Made by a program: the position numbers and the translations under genes. Source: Daucus carota subsp. sativus (taxonomy: Eukaryota; Streptophyta; Magnoliopsida; Apiales; Apiaceae). Taken from it: a DNA stretch of 64,000 nucleotides. The notes under the pieces are model-generated. The model did not search any database and was not told the origin of the DNA. It saw nothing but the letters and a program-made list of their open reading frames with translations. Shown in pieces: positions 13,165 to 31,271 of the stretch. Where the stretch lies: positions 42,929,598 through 42,993,597 of the forward strand of contig NC_030385.2 of NCBI RefSeq assembly GCF_001625215.2, given 5' to 3'. Numbering within the stretch: the stretch's first letter is position 1; the number at the start of each line of letters is the position of its first letter.

Positions 13165-13582
13165 TAGTATTCTTGCCCGCTACGCTTGGCAATTTTTATT
13201 TTTTTATCAAAAAATTTTTGAAGCCATGACATTAATTTTTAAAATTTAAATTACGAAGTCATTGTACTTTTCCTTTTCTCGAAAAATATACGAACATGAT
13301 AGTGTCTTTGTTTTTTAGTACATTTTGTTTCATAAATTTTTCATTCATTTTTGATTATTTCCAAGTGTGTGCTCATGAACACATGCTAAGTACCAAATTT
13401 TATAAGAATGGTGGATTTTAATTGGTTCCCACTCTTTTATAATGGTGGACCTCCTGCAAATTTACCAATCACACCAATTAAAATCCACTTAGCCCAACTG
13501 CAACGGGTTAACTATTCCACTTTGAATCTTCAAAGAAATCCATTTGAACTCTCATTAAACAACTCATTTCTATGGTCCTAAC
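13165..13582. other. Intergenic, no gene recognised
   Basis: No coding segment. Around 13400-13490 two stretches, TTTTAATTGG...CCACT and its near complement, form a short imperfect inverted repeat of unknown nature. Confidence 0.3.
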
Positions 13583-13765
13583 TAGGGATGAACATAAACC
13601 CGTTCAACCCGCTAACCCAACCCAAACCGACCCTTTTTTAGGCCGGTTAACCCGACCCGTTCAAAACCGAAAAATAAATGGGTTGATTTTTAAAAAACCC
13701 GATTAAGTTGGGTTGGGTCAGGGTTTTACAGATTTTAACCCTGAACTAACCCAACCCAACCCGAT

Positions 13766-13771
<6 letters not shown>

Positions 13772-13834
<63 letters not shown>
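13772..13834. repeat. (TA)n microsatellite inside the hAT element
   Basis: About 31 uninterrupted TA units; the nested element starts exactly at its right edge. Confidence 0.95.
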
Positions 13835-13837
<3 letters not shown>

Positions 13838-14411
13838 TCCTACTCCAATAGAAACCAAATTAGCCTAAAAACTAAAAACCAGTTTCTGGACAGTTTTTTA
13901 TCACTATTTTTAACTACAGAAATCACTAATTTGTACATAACATATCACTAATTTATATATAGCATATCTCGCGAATATAAATATATATATACACACATAT
14001 ATGCAATGTATATGACCATCATCTTCACCCAAATCGTAATAATGGAACTCTTACCACCATTACCAAACGTTTGTATGACTTGCCACCATTGTCTATAATC
14101 ACCAATAGTCACGTACACTTTCCATCATAACTTACAAAACTAACGACTACTTACCATCATCATACAACTTCTCTTGCGGCTTCCTACCACCAAGAACCTT
14201 CATACGGATGAAATTAATCATCTATAATCGATTATCAATAATCTAGATAAGTAGATTTTCTCAATTTTGATAATAAAAATCGCTGTTTACATTATGTATA
14301 AAAACAGTGATTAGTGCAGTATAAATTAGTGATACCCGTAGTTATAAATAGTGGTAGGGAAACTGGTTTCTAGTTTTTATTTTAAGAGTGGTTTCTATTT
14401 GATCATGAGCC
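13835..14411. mobile_element. Nested inverted-repeat element inserted in the TA microsatellite
   Basis: The left arm (GAGTCCTACTCCAATAGAAACC) and the complement of the right arm (GGCTCATGATCAAATAGAAACC) are clearly related. The pairing continues inward through AAAACTAGAAACCAG-type blocks and TATCACTA words. TA-rich DNA borders both sides. This fits MITE-like elements that target TA microsatellites, such as Micron-type elements, but the superfamily is not settled. Confidence 0.6.
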
Positions 14412-15016
14412 TATATATAATATTTACATACCTATTTTATATTTTTTAGTTTATCTCAATCAATCTTTAACCTAAATTTGATTTATCTAGGGTGTGTCTA
14501 TACATTTACAACAGCAATATGAATAATTTTAAGTATCTCGATAACTATAAAATGTAAATGATGACTTTTGGAATTTGAACATGATTAATGATTTGTGTAT
14601 ACAACAATTTTCTATTATTTCATCATTGTTTAAATGTTTCACCAATGTAATAGGCTTCCCTCTTCGATCAAAAACTTACGCATCGACTGATATTGGTGAA
14701 TGATTCATAGAAACTGAGTAACTATAAATATGTATGCCGACTGTTACTAGCTACCGGTGTGCGAGTGAGTTTTTTTTTTCCTGTCACGATGAATAACTAA
14801 ATTTTTATTTATTATAATTTTCGCAAGTTTAACCCAAACCAATCCGACCCAACCCGAATTAATTGGGTTGGGTAGGGTTGGGTTAGATAAATTTTTTTCA
14901 GTTAACGGGTTAAGTTTTTATTAACCCGAAGTTTTTATTAACCCGAACTAATTGGGTTGGGTCGTTTTTTTCCAAAAACCCGCCCAACCCAACCCATGTT
15001 CACCCCTAGTCCTAAC

Positions 15017-16448
15017 AGTCTTGCACACATGCATGTTATTCACATTGTTTTATATTTATGGCGATCCACACGATAATATTTCATAAAAATAGAATATTGC
15101 AAGAAATATAAAATATGTAGCAAAGTGACAACGATGCATGGACCTGAATTATAAGATGGAAAACAATATCTTTGTGGAAATGTACCCTTTATTATTGTGA
15201 TTTTCAACTGTCCCCTAACAGTGCTACTTAATTAACTGGTCCATCGATCCAGGGTCTCTCTACGGTGTGATAAGCATTTTCTATTTATTAATAAAATTCG
15301 GATGATTGCAGTCTGATCTGAATTTTTCAACATTCTTGGGTATTAAATTTATTTTGGATCGTCATCAATATCTCAGTCTAGTCAAACTAATTTTTTTAAT
15401 TCAGTGGCGTGGTTGTGAGTTGATTAAACAAATGCTATCATTTATCGTCACTGTTTGAAAATAAAGCACCGTTTCGCTCTATATGTTTATCCGTAATACT
15501 AATTCTTGATCAACCATGTCTTACGTAAAATTCAGTTTTAATTTAGAGAAACCACGAGTAGTCAAGGATTATCAGAATTATCCTTAGAAGTTAGAACAAA
15601 CAATGTGTTGTATAGACTAATTTTTGGCCGCAGAGATAAACTGCATTATTACATTTCATAGTAATGAATTTGCTATATTATTAATTTGGAGGTATGTCAG
15701 CTATAGATAAAGCAAAAATTATTCAGAGTTGATAACATGTCATCAAAAAATAATGCTAAGAGAGTGAGACTCCAGATAAGGAAAGCCAAACCCCAGTCAC
15801 AATATCTTCACCAGACGTTGAAACTTGAAATGAGATGTTATGTTTTAGTTTGAAGATTTCAAGCCTTACGGACAACTTGTGTCGGTATTATTAATTAAAT
15901 TTAAAATTTTCATTTAATAGATATTTTAAAATTTTATATTCATAAAATCATGAAATCAAATATTTGTATCAATTATTCAAAAAATATATATATTTACAAT
16001 AAATTTAGATATAGTAAATTCATTTTTACAAAAATATATGTAATAAAATTAATAAAATTTAAATGTGGAATGCATAAAACATAAATTAATTAGTTGTATC
16101 TTTGATCACTTGTTCTGGAGTTTAGTACGACAAATGTATAGAATAATATTGAATATTTGAATATCTAAAATATAAATTAATTTGAATCATGTTACAATTG
16201 TATTAAAACTAAATATTTATCGCACTCTAAATATATAATATCTTTCGATAATTTTCTAAATTGTAGATATTTAAGGCTCATTTGCATTATCAAAATTTAT
16301 AAAATTCATGTGCATCCAGGAAAGATCTTAAATATTGTATAAAAGTTGATGTTATTCAATTAAAAATTTGAAATTTGAAAATTATTTAGTTCCAAGTTCA
16401 AAATAATCTTTATTTAACGATATTAACATAAACATAAATTATATGTGA
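15017..16448. other. Intergenic, no gene recognised
   Basis: About 1.4 kb of AT-rich DNA with no exon-like segment or recognisable mobile element end. Confidence 0.35.
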
Positions 16449-16457
16449 TATTCAATA

Positions 16458-16907
16458 GAGCTTATTATATTTTGTAACCCTACACTTTGGTCAATTAGCA
16501 AATCAGACCCCACACTTTGAAACGTGACACATTGTAATCCTACACTTTATTTTCCTTTCAATTTGTACCCGGGCCCACTATTCCGTTAAAAAACCACGTT
16601 ACCGTGAAGTGATTAAGAGGTTAACAGCTGCAATTTCAGTTTATAACCCTCGTTACCCCTGTACTTGATGTAGGCTTGGTAATTTAACACGTAACACGCT
16701 AACACGAAACGACACGAAAAAAATGGATATGAGTTTTGATTTTTAATACACGAAACACGAAAGTACACGAACACGAAATTACACGATAGATTTCGCGTCG
16801 GATATGGGTTTTCATTTTGGGTACACGAAATACACGAAAGTACACGAAATATTTGTACAGAATTTTTATTATATATATGTTATAATATATTATATAAATA
16901 ATTGTGT

Positions 16908-16949
<42 letters not shown>

Positions 16950-17475
16950 AATTTATATTAGAGATTCGTTAACAAATTTGTAGAGAATTGTATGTAAGCA
17001 TAAATATATCATTCATATTTAATAAAATTATATAAGAAAATATATATTAAAACTATTTATTGATTAAAATTATATTAACTATTTTATATATAATATACAC
17101 AAAAAGTACACGAAAAATACACGAAACGTTTCGGATCGGATAAGGGTTTCAGATTAGGTATACGAAATCAATAATGGGCGGATACGGGTTACAAGTTTTA
17201 GTTGTTGTTTCTGTGCTTTCTCTGTATGGTTTTGAACTGCAAAAAATCAACTTCATCAAGTACAGTTGATAGGGGGTAATAGGGGGTTATAAACTGAAAT
17301 TGCAGCTGTTAACCCTTAATCACTTCACAGTAACGTGGTTTTTTAACAGAATAGTGGGCCCGAGTTACAAGCCGAAAGGAAAATAAAGTTTAGGGTTACA
17401 ATGTGTCACGTTTCAAAGTGTGGGGTCTGATTTGCTAATTGGCCAAAGTGTAGGGTTACAAAGTGCAATAAACTC
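16458..17475. mobile_element. Fold-back MULE-like element with perfect 9-bp TSD and an internal insertion
   Basis: Inverted arms of about 230 bp (16458-16690 and about 17250-17475) share TTTGTAACCCTACACTTTGG and, further in, GGGCCCACTATTC and AACAGCTGCAATTTCAG with their complements. TATTCAATA flanks both ends (16449-16457 and 17476-17484). The centre holds unrelated DNA with repeated ACACGAAA words and a TA microsatellite at about 16911-16946, probably a second insertion. No open frame. Confidence 0.85.
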
Positions 17476-17484
17476 TATTCAATA

Positions 17485-17948
17485 TATATAAAGTGAATGG
17501 TATTGAATTTTGCTATTTTTAAAAAATTAATGAAATCTCATATAAATCTATAAAATGACGTTGAATTTAAAGATTTGGTTATAATCTTTGTTAATTGTTA
17601 TTATTTTTAAATCTAATCACGATTAGTAGCCATGTAAAATGAGAAAGTACTAGCTAGCCATCAGTTTTTTTGTTGTAGGTAGTCAAAATATAGGAAAAGG
17701 ATGGGGAGTAAATGACAAGGCAAGTCGTAGTAATAGACTTTGTAGTGTAAACTAGGCCACAACAAGTAGAAGATAAAGGAAGAGAGTGATCTCTATCATC
17801 ACAATATTATCAAACAAAGATACAATAACTACAAATCTTAACACTCACCTTGTATTTGGTCTACCCTTTTTCCCTTGTTATTAGCCGAGTCAATTGTACC
17901 ATACCTCAAGACTCTAGACTCATCCTCCCTTCTTTGTTATAATATTCC
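17485..17948 (+). promoter_or_regulatory. WRKY upstream region with two W-box cores
   Basis: No TATA box could be fixed, but two complement-strand TTGACT words (AGTCAA at about 17681 and 17886) lie within 270 bp of the ATG. TTGAC is the core bound by WRKY proteins, so autoregulation or cross-regulation is possible. Inference only. Confidence 0.35.
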
Positions 17949-20424
17949 ATGGCTCAAGGGAGTGGACTCTCCATTGATCCTCCTTCTTCTCATCTCTTGT
18001 TTACTTGTTCCTTATCTTCGGATCATCCACAAGACCTTAGCCTAAGACACCGACACAAGCTGAGGCTTGAACCATCAATACAACAGCTCATGGATTGTCC
18101 AAAAGGGCCGAGTACTATACAGTTTCCTGTGAACCTCAACTGCACCACTGCAGACCATGATCATGATCAAGACCAAGAACGCGATGAGGATCGATGTTTT
18201 AAGTCTGATGAGAAGCGGCCTGTCATTGATGAGATGGACTTCTTTGCCAGCAAGAAGGATGATGAGGATCATGATCACATAGCTGAGACTGATGGTGATG
18301 ATCAGAAAGATGGTTTGTGTGGACCTCAACATTTCAATGTGAATGTGAGTCTTGTGGTTTTCTTGAGCTTATCATTTCTATATTTTTCTCAACTACTTTT
18401 ATCGTTTTCCTCATTAATAAATGTTGTTCATCTGTATGCACTAACAAAGTATACTAAAAACAGACTGGTTTGCATCTTCTCACCACAAACACTAGCAGTG
18501 ATCAGTCAATAGTGGATGATGGAGTTTCTTCCAGCTCTGAAGAGAGGAGAGTCAAAAGTGAGGTAATCTTTAGTTGCATACTTCTACCTTGATCATTCCA
18601 ATACAAACTGATTAAGATTCGTATAGCTTCAAAAATGATTTTAACGTTTTCTTCTTCTGAATAAAAATTTAATTTTCAAACTTTTATTCAGATGAAGAAA
18701 ATTTCAAAAATAAGTTATGGAACTATATTTTATGTACGTCCAATGTTAAAAAAGTGTTAACAAATGGAAGGGACAGAGGGAGTATTGTTTAGTGTGTTAA
18801 TCTATAGATGATAGACTGATCTTCATTTAATATTTCAGCTAGCGGTGCTTCATGCTGAGTTGGAACGAATGAACTCCGAGAATCAGAGATTGAGGGACAT
18901 GGTGGATGAGGTGACCAACAATTACAACAATCTTCAGATGCATTTAGTCACATTTATGCAGCAGCAGCAGCAGCAGAAAGCGGATGATAATGAAGTAGAA
19001 GCAGATGATGATGGTGGAAATAATAGCAAGGGTGAGAAATTTGTTAGACAAAATAGCATGCGAAATACGGTGCCTAGACAGTTCATTGATCTGGCAGTAG
19101 GAGGGGGGTCTAATGATGAAACAACAGATCAGGAGCCTTCACTTTCTTCGTCAGAAGGCCGTGATCCGTCTCACTCTCGGATGAGTAAACAGAAACAGGA
19201 TGATTTGTACAGAGAAACGGATAGTCCAAATCATGGGTCTCCACACTGGGGAGGTTCTAATAAAGTCTCTAGATTGAATCCTTCCAAAGAAGTTGACCAG
19301 GCCACTGAGGCTACCATTAGAAAAGCCCGAGTCTCGGTCCGGGCTAGATCAGAGGCCCCAATGGTATATATATCATGAACTGGCTCAGATCATTACTGTT
19401 ATATTTGGTTGAAATTTATGCAATTTTAATTCATTATCAAATTTTTGGTACTCTCAGATTACTGACGGATGCCAGTGGAGAAAATATGGACAGAAGATGG
19501 CTAAAGGAAACCCGTGTCCTCGAGCCTACTATAGGTGCACCATGGCTGCTGGTTGTCCAGTTCGGAAACAGGTATCCAAAGACTACTATGAGCTTAAAGT
19601 TCTGAATAGTAGAAAAGATCCAAGGCTAAAATACCAGTAACTAATTGATTTTTTAGGAACCTCCTGCCTCTTGTTACCCACTATGTTACATGACTAAGGA
19701 TGGTTCAGCAAGTAGAACAGTACTAAATGTATTACCAGCTCCGATCTTATAAAATGATACTATTGTAAATTTTCAGGTGCAAAGGTGCGCAGAAGATAGG
19801 ACAATCCTGATCACAACATATGAAGGCAATCACAACCATCCTTTACCTCCAGCCGCAATGGCAATGGCTTCAACCACATCATCCGCTGCACGGATGCTCC
19901 TCTCTGGATCAATGCCAAGCGCGGATGGCATAATAAACTCAAATTTACTAGCCAGAACTCTCCTTCCTTGTTCCTCAAGCATGGCCACAATCTCCGCTTC
20001 AGCACCATTTCCCACTGTTACATTGGACTTGACTCAATCTCCAAACCCCTTGCAACAACTCCAAAGGCCTCAAAATCAATTCCAACTTCCCTTCGCGAAT
20101 CCACAACAATCACCAAACTCCCCTGCAGCTCTGCTACCGCAGATTTTCACTCAGGCATTGTACAACCAATCAAAATTCTCAGGCCTTCAAATGTCGTCTC
20201 ACGATACTGATGCTAACCAGGCACTAGGCTTTCCACCAATGCACAACCAAGCGCAACCAGGCACGATGGCTGACACTGTCAATGCATTAACTTCTGATCC
20301 GAATTTTACTGCAGCTCTAGCAGCAGCCCTTTCTTCTATGTTCGGTGGCACTTCCCATGCAAACAACAGCACCAACAACAATGCCAATGTCACAACTTCT
20401 ACCAGCAACAACAATAGTAACTGA
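17949..20424 (+). CDS. WRKY transcription factor, group IIb (WRKY6/31/42-like)
   Basis: Nuclear DNA-binding regulator of W-box promoters, of the kind acting in defence, senescence and nutrient stress. Exons 17949-18344, 18464-18562, 18839-19363, 19458-19571 and 19777-20424 join in phase to 593 residues. Exon 1 has an acidic, His/Asp-rich region and VIDEMDFFA, a group IIb hallmark. The [19 protein letters not shown] segment crosses junction 1. Exon 3 opens with a leucine zipper (about residues 166-201, [14 protein letters not shown]). WRKYGQK lies at residues 347-353, with a C-X5-C-X23-H-X-H zinc finger split by the last intron after PVRKQ, in the position typical of group IIb. [15 protein letters not shown] run follows the finger. 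The C terminus is rich in Ser, Asn and Gln. All elements are intact. Assignment to one Arabidopsis orthologue is not attempted. Confidence 0.95.
18640..18783. mobile_element. Stowaway-like remnant in WRKY intron 2
   Basis: The right end GGGACAGAGGGAG followed by TA matches the Stowaway terminus. The interior resembles that of the MITE in the protease intron at 27808-28041. The left end is not clear, so the start is approximate. Confidence 0.5.
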
Positions 20425-20929
20425 GCATGCATCTTATCATTTTTATTCTTGTTTTAGTTTTTTTTAATATAATTTTAATATCAGCTGAGAGGAGAGAAAT
20501 GATGGTTTACATGTTCATTTGTTAGGGATGGGATGGGGTATACATAGAATCGAGTTTTTTTTATTCAAATTCTTGTTTAATTAATAATTCCGATTTGCGG
20601 TGAAAATATATACAAAAAATAGTGTAAAAGCAAAAATACAATGAATAATACATGTTAGTTCTTACTCAAATTTATGTGTGATCGCGGAACTGTATTTTTC
20701 TTTAGGCCTGCTTGTGAAGAATGCAGTCAAGATATTCGTCTCAGACTTTGTTCAGATTTGTGGAAAAGATAGAAATAAATTGTCTCATGCGGAAAAGATT
20801 TGATTTCTTGTCTGGTTTGAATTAGCCGTTTGGCCCCCAATCAATATAACAAAATTACTTTTTTTATTATTTTTTTATTATATTTCGATTTTTGACACAT
20901 TGATTGGATTGGATAGTAAATTTTTTTTA
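20425..20929. other. WRKY 3' region, no gene
   Basis: Probably holds the WRKY 3' UTR and terminator; no clear polyadenylation motif was fixed and no coding sequence is seen. Confidence 0.35.
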
Positions 20930-23410
20930 TGGATATAAATTTATATTTTATTGATAATATAAAATTAATAATATTTATCTGATTTAATTACTCATTTTCT
21001 AATATTAATTTTTGGTGATAAAAAATAGACAAAAATGTTACCGTTGATGAGCATAAATCTGATTTTCAAATTTTTCTATACACATTGTACTGTTTGCGTC
21101 AAGCAACTCAAGCCTTTCATATAGCACAAGATAAGCTATACGGGTACTACATAACACAATAATATAGTAACATTATTTTTATATGTATCGTCGATCTCTT
21201 TATATAAACATTTTATAGAAAAAATATATAATTTTAATAGATTAATATATATTCAAAAAGTCGTTTTCATTTTAAGTATCCTAAACATTTGTCATTGAGT
21301 GAATAGTAAAATTTCTCCTCCGGCTCTGCTTCTTCCGGCGAGTCTATTGGAGATTTGGAGCTACCCTGATTCGTAAAAATTACAGCTAACATGCTCTGCT
21401 CATTTGATTGATAAAATTTTATTATCTATACCATAATAATACAGATGCATGTTTCTACTATAAATAATGTTAATGTTAATATATATGGATATAAATTCAT
21501 ATTTTATTGATAATATAAAAATAATAATATTTATCATATCTAATTACTCATTTTCTAATATTAGTTTTTGGTGATAAAAAATAGACAAAAATGTTACCGT
21601 TGATGAGCAGAAATCGCTGCTTTTCATATTTGTCTACACAAATTGTATTGTTTGCGTCAAGCGACTCAAGCCCTTCCATATAGCAGAGGGTAAGTCATAT
21701 GTATACTACATAATATAATAGTATAGTAACATTGTTTTTATGCTATTGACACAAACCTTCCATATAGCACAAGGTAAGCCATACGTGTACTACATAATAC
21801 AATAGTATAGTAACATTGTTTTTATGCTCTTGACTCAAGCCTTCCATATAGCACAAGGTAAGCCATACGTGTACTACATAATACAATAGTACTGTAACAT
21901 TGTTTGTGTGCCCCATGCCTCCAAATGTAGTTGGTCCTCAACTTATACAGTTGTTTTTTGACCTTGCTCAACTTAAATAGGGAAAATAGATTTTTTTGCC
22001 ACTCAACTTATAGTGTTTTTAGAAACTTACCACCCAACTAATTTTTTTATTCTTTTAGTCACTAATGTTAGGTTTGGTTTTGTTTTTAGCCACCAGCTTA
22101 GGTTTGGATTTGATTACTTGTATCATCATTTATACGTAGTGATAGTATCTAATATTTTGATGATGTTTCGTATGTTTATATCCTTATATATAGCAATAGT
22201 AATATAAAATGAGCCGATGAAAAATTTAAATTATGAATAATAGTAATTAGATTCTAAAAATTCAATAAATCATGAATATGAAATCAATGACTTCAAACAA
22301 TTCACCATCTCTCATAAGATAAAGTGTAATTGAGTGATATGACGCATCATCTTTCGCTATTAAACTTTAAATGGACTAGCTCAGTCTAAGATCTTTCTTA
22401 AATTTATCTTCAAAAATTTAATAACTTTATCTTATTACAATTTTCGAGATGAATAAATAGAGAGGAAAACTTAATTTTCGATGATTGTCCTCTATATATA
22501 ATACATCATTTTATATTATTATTACTCCTTCCGTCCTTCTCATTAGTTTACAAATTTTCTCTAGTGCTTAGCATGTATTTAAGATTCTTATAAAACATAG
22601 TTTCATAACTTATTTTTGTGTGTAAAAATTCAAACGATGAATTTTCATTCGGAAGAAAAAAAATAAAGTTATATATGAAACTACATCTTTTAAAGGCCAT
22701 ATAATGCGTGTAAAATTGTTATCATCCAAGGTAAGCGACCTTGAAGACATAAAAAATACTACATATAAAAATACAAACATATATCAAATCATCAAAATAT
22801 TACCGACTACCACTATATTTTAATAATGATACACATAAAATGTAATGCTAATAATCAAATCTGAACCTAACTTCAGTGACAAAAAAAAAGAAGCTAAATC
22901 TAACACTAGTGAGTAAAATAAAAAAATTATAGTTCAGTGGTTAGTTTCTAAAAACGCAATAAGTTTAGTGACAAAAAATTATCATAATGCTGGTAATCAA
23001 ATCCAAACCTAAGTTGGTGGCTAAAAATAAAACCAAACCTAACATAAGTGACTAAAAGAATAAAAAAATTAGTTGGGTGGTAAGTTTCTAAAAACACTAT
23101 AAGTTGAGTAGCAAAAAAATCTATTTTCCCACTTAAATATAAAATTTTAACATATTAATATATATTCAAAGAGTCGTTTTCATTTTAAGAATTCTAAACA
23201 TCTGTCATTGAGTGGATAGTAAAATTTCTCCTCCGGCTCTGCTTCTTCCGGCGAGTCTATGGAGATTTGGAGCTACCCTGATTCGTAAAAATTACAGCTA
23301 ACATGCTCCGCTCATTTGATTGATAAAATTTTATTATCTATACCATAATAATACTAATAATACCATAATAATACTAATACATATTTCTACTATAAATAAT
23401 GTTAATATAT
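20930..23410. repeat. Tandem duplication of a ~550-bp unit, second copy split by an insertion
   Basis: A block B (about 20930-21190, with GACAAAAATGTTACCGTTGATGAG) and a block A (about 21220-21475, with CTCCTCCGGCTCTGCTTCTT) recur in the same order as B at about 21483-21740 and A at about 23138-23410. Between the second B and second A lie two extra ~84-bp copies of part of B (about 21741-21824 and 21825-21910) and the fold-back element at 21980-23130. Function unknown; block A is rather GC-rich for its surroundings. Confidence 0.75.
21980..23130. mobile_element. Fold-back MULE-like element, perfect 9-bp TSD
   Basis: The ends GGGAAAATAGATTTTTTTGC and complement are followed by long inverted arms containing AACTTATAGTGTTTTTAGAAAC. 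ACTTAAATA flanks both sides (21971-21979 and 23131-23139). Parts of the right arm occur twice in tandem (about 22870-22975 and 22985-23100). A Stowaway-like left terminus (CTCCTTCCGTCC after TA at 22523-22524) marks a further nested MITE running to about 22735. Confidence 0.88.
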
Positions 23411-24240
23411 ATAATGTCTATTATTTAACTGTCTAAACATATAAGTATTATAATAATTTTTCATATATTATTTCTATATAATATCTATTATTTTAATTGT
23501 CTAATCAAAATTTGTCAAGTGAGATAATGTATAACAACTAAATAGATAAAATAAAGAGTACAGATATATAAATATGTGAATATGCATTAATCGCATGCAC
23601 GGTCTCTATCGTAAATTTAGATTATATTTAAAATCAATACACGAATTTGAATATATATCAACAAAAAATATACATGAATAAATGCGTAACATGCCTTAAT
23701 ACATGCGTCCACACGATATTTAAACCGGTTATGAAAATTAAACGTACACAAATAAAAAATATGCATACATAAATACATTTGTTGAATCACGTGAACTTCT
23801 TGAATACGAACAAAAAATATGAATGATAAACGCTTACGTATGTATTAAACTCGTGAACTTTCTAGAATTATGAATCTAGACGGTATTACTGATGGATACA
23901 TAAATATAGATAGAAACATTTTTTACAAAAACAAAAGACGACTCGACTATTTTTAATAATTATAAAAAATAATTTGAAAAATAAAAACAAATAAGTCTCC
24001 TTTAATTTCTGAAAAATTCCTGAAAATTAGTTACCGATACATTTAATTTGTTGGTACACAGTTTATAGAAAAAAAATCTCAATAATTAGATCACAGATCA
24101 CCACAAATAATTTCCATCCAACAGTAAATTCGGTCGCATGTGTTAATTAAATCATAAATTAAATATCATAATTATACCATATCTGTTTAAATAATAATAT
24201 AATAATTTAGTAATCGTGGAGAGACAGCCAGCCAGGGCCG
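23411..24240. other. Intergenic, no gene recognised
   Basis: AT-rich DNA upstream of the protease gene. No exon or element boundary was recognised. Confidence 0.35.
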
Positions 24241-24692
24241 AATTTAAATATTAAGAAAAAAGGTAACCTTTATAGTTTCTGTGAACTTGCCTTGTGAGTT
24301 CTGTTGACCTGCTAGGACACAAGTAAACACTCAATCTGCTACTTTCCTCTGGGTTAAGGTAAAACTTAAACTCTTCTGTCTGATCCCATGTATCATAGCT
24401 ATCTATGTATGTACCTATGTTTATGTTTGTTCACACGAGTGTTTATGTTTCTCATTTTTCCTATGATCTGTCCAGTTTCTTATCTTCTGTTGTTTGATTG
24501 TTGTAAAATTATGGAATATAACACACGCACACAGAGGTTTGTGTGTGTATGAAAATTTTAGTATGTTATGTTTTATATATTTTTTTTAACTTTTAATTTC
24601 TTAGGTTTTACTAGATGTTTATGTAATTCTTTGTGTTCACAATTAGGTTTACTTTATGTGGTTTGCGTTTCAGTTTTTGAATTTTGATTTGA

Positions 24693-30106
<5,414 letters not shown>

Positions 30107-31271
30107 GCATGTCATTGGACTTCTGTTTACATTTTGCTTAATCTGCATGATTGTCCCTTTTGCCAATGTTTATATTTAAGTTACCCCCTTTATGAGTTGC
30201 AAACGTGTGGGGAAGGCAGCCTTATCTGTTGCACCAAATTTGTACCGTTAAACTCTTTCCTGTAAATATGAAAATACACAAAGCTCGCTAACTTGCATGA
30301 TAATAATACAGCGATTTTCACCAAATAATCATCGCCTGCACAATATCCATCAATATTTTGATGGGGGAAAGCATCCTTGTTTGTACAAGGCTGCATCTGA
30401 TTTGAATACCGAGCAAATTGGTGCTGAACTAGCATTCATGTTTGTACATACCAGGTAGTCTAACAATTGTGATTTCTGCAAAGTAGAGAAATGTCAAATT
30501 TAGAAAAAATAAATTGCATGATTGCTGGACAGTATGCAGTCGAGGCAAAATCAGATTGAGAATATATTTCATAACATGCTTACTCTGCATATATCGCAAA
30601 AATCACTTTAGAAGTCAAGTTTTAGAACAATGCTCCTATGTGTTGCGAAAGAACAAGATCTCTATAGAAATTTTATTATTTTGTTCTGAGGTTTTGAGAA
30701 GAACATGGATATACGAGAGAATGAATCAATTTTTTCTGGAATCGGGGAGCTCTAGATCGTAACGAAGAGAGTTCAGATGCTGTTTATTGGATACTTGGCA
30801 TTGGATGCTTCATCCTGTAGTTTTCTGGCGACTCACCTTTCTTTTTCCGTTTTAACATGAATTTGCGTTCATATATTTGTAAGGAAACATATTATATTAT
30901 ATAGAGTTGTAAACAAGTTAATTTCGTCTGCCTTGTAGCAGCACCGTGGAGCTGCATGCGAATAATCTCGACTCGACTCATTTAAAACTCTGACTCGGTT
31001 ATTATCGAATTTAAGTTCGAACAACATATTTTGTTTGTTAAAAAATTTGATTCAAGTCTAGTAATAAGTATTACTAGTGTTCTGACTTGTTAACGACTTA
31101 GTCTGGCTCGACTTGTTAAACTCAAATCATCCTATACGAATACTTCTTTAGGCATCTCGACTAAAAATGCTATTTTCGATCAATTTTGGAAGTAGAACAA
31201 TTGCAGAAGAACTATCATGCATAATGCTTATTACATTAACATCACTGAACAAATTCGTAAAACCATCAATT
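30107..31271. other. Convergent 3' regions of protease and dirigent genes
   Basis: Contains the protease 3' UTR and the 3' flank of the minus-strand dirigent gene. No further gene seen. Confidence 0.4.

Larger units (their letters stand above)
13583..15008. mobile_element. Non-autonomous hAT element with 8-bp TSD
   Basis: The left end TAGGGATGAACATAAACCCG and the right end CATGTTCACCCCTA are imperfect terminal inverted repeats. GTCCTAAC flanks both sides (13575-13582 and 15009-15016), a perfect 8-bp duplication typical of hAT transposons. Both arms are rich in GGGTTGGGT-type words and their complements. No transposase frame is present. The interior contains a long TA microsatellite and a second inserted element. 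Confidence 0.88.
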
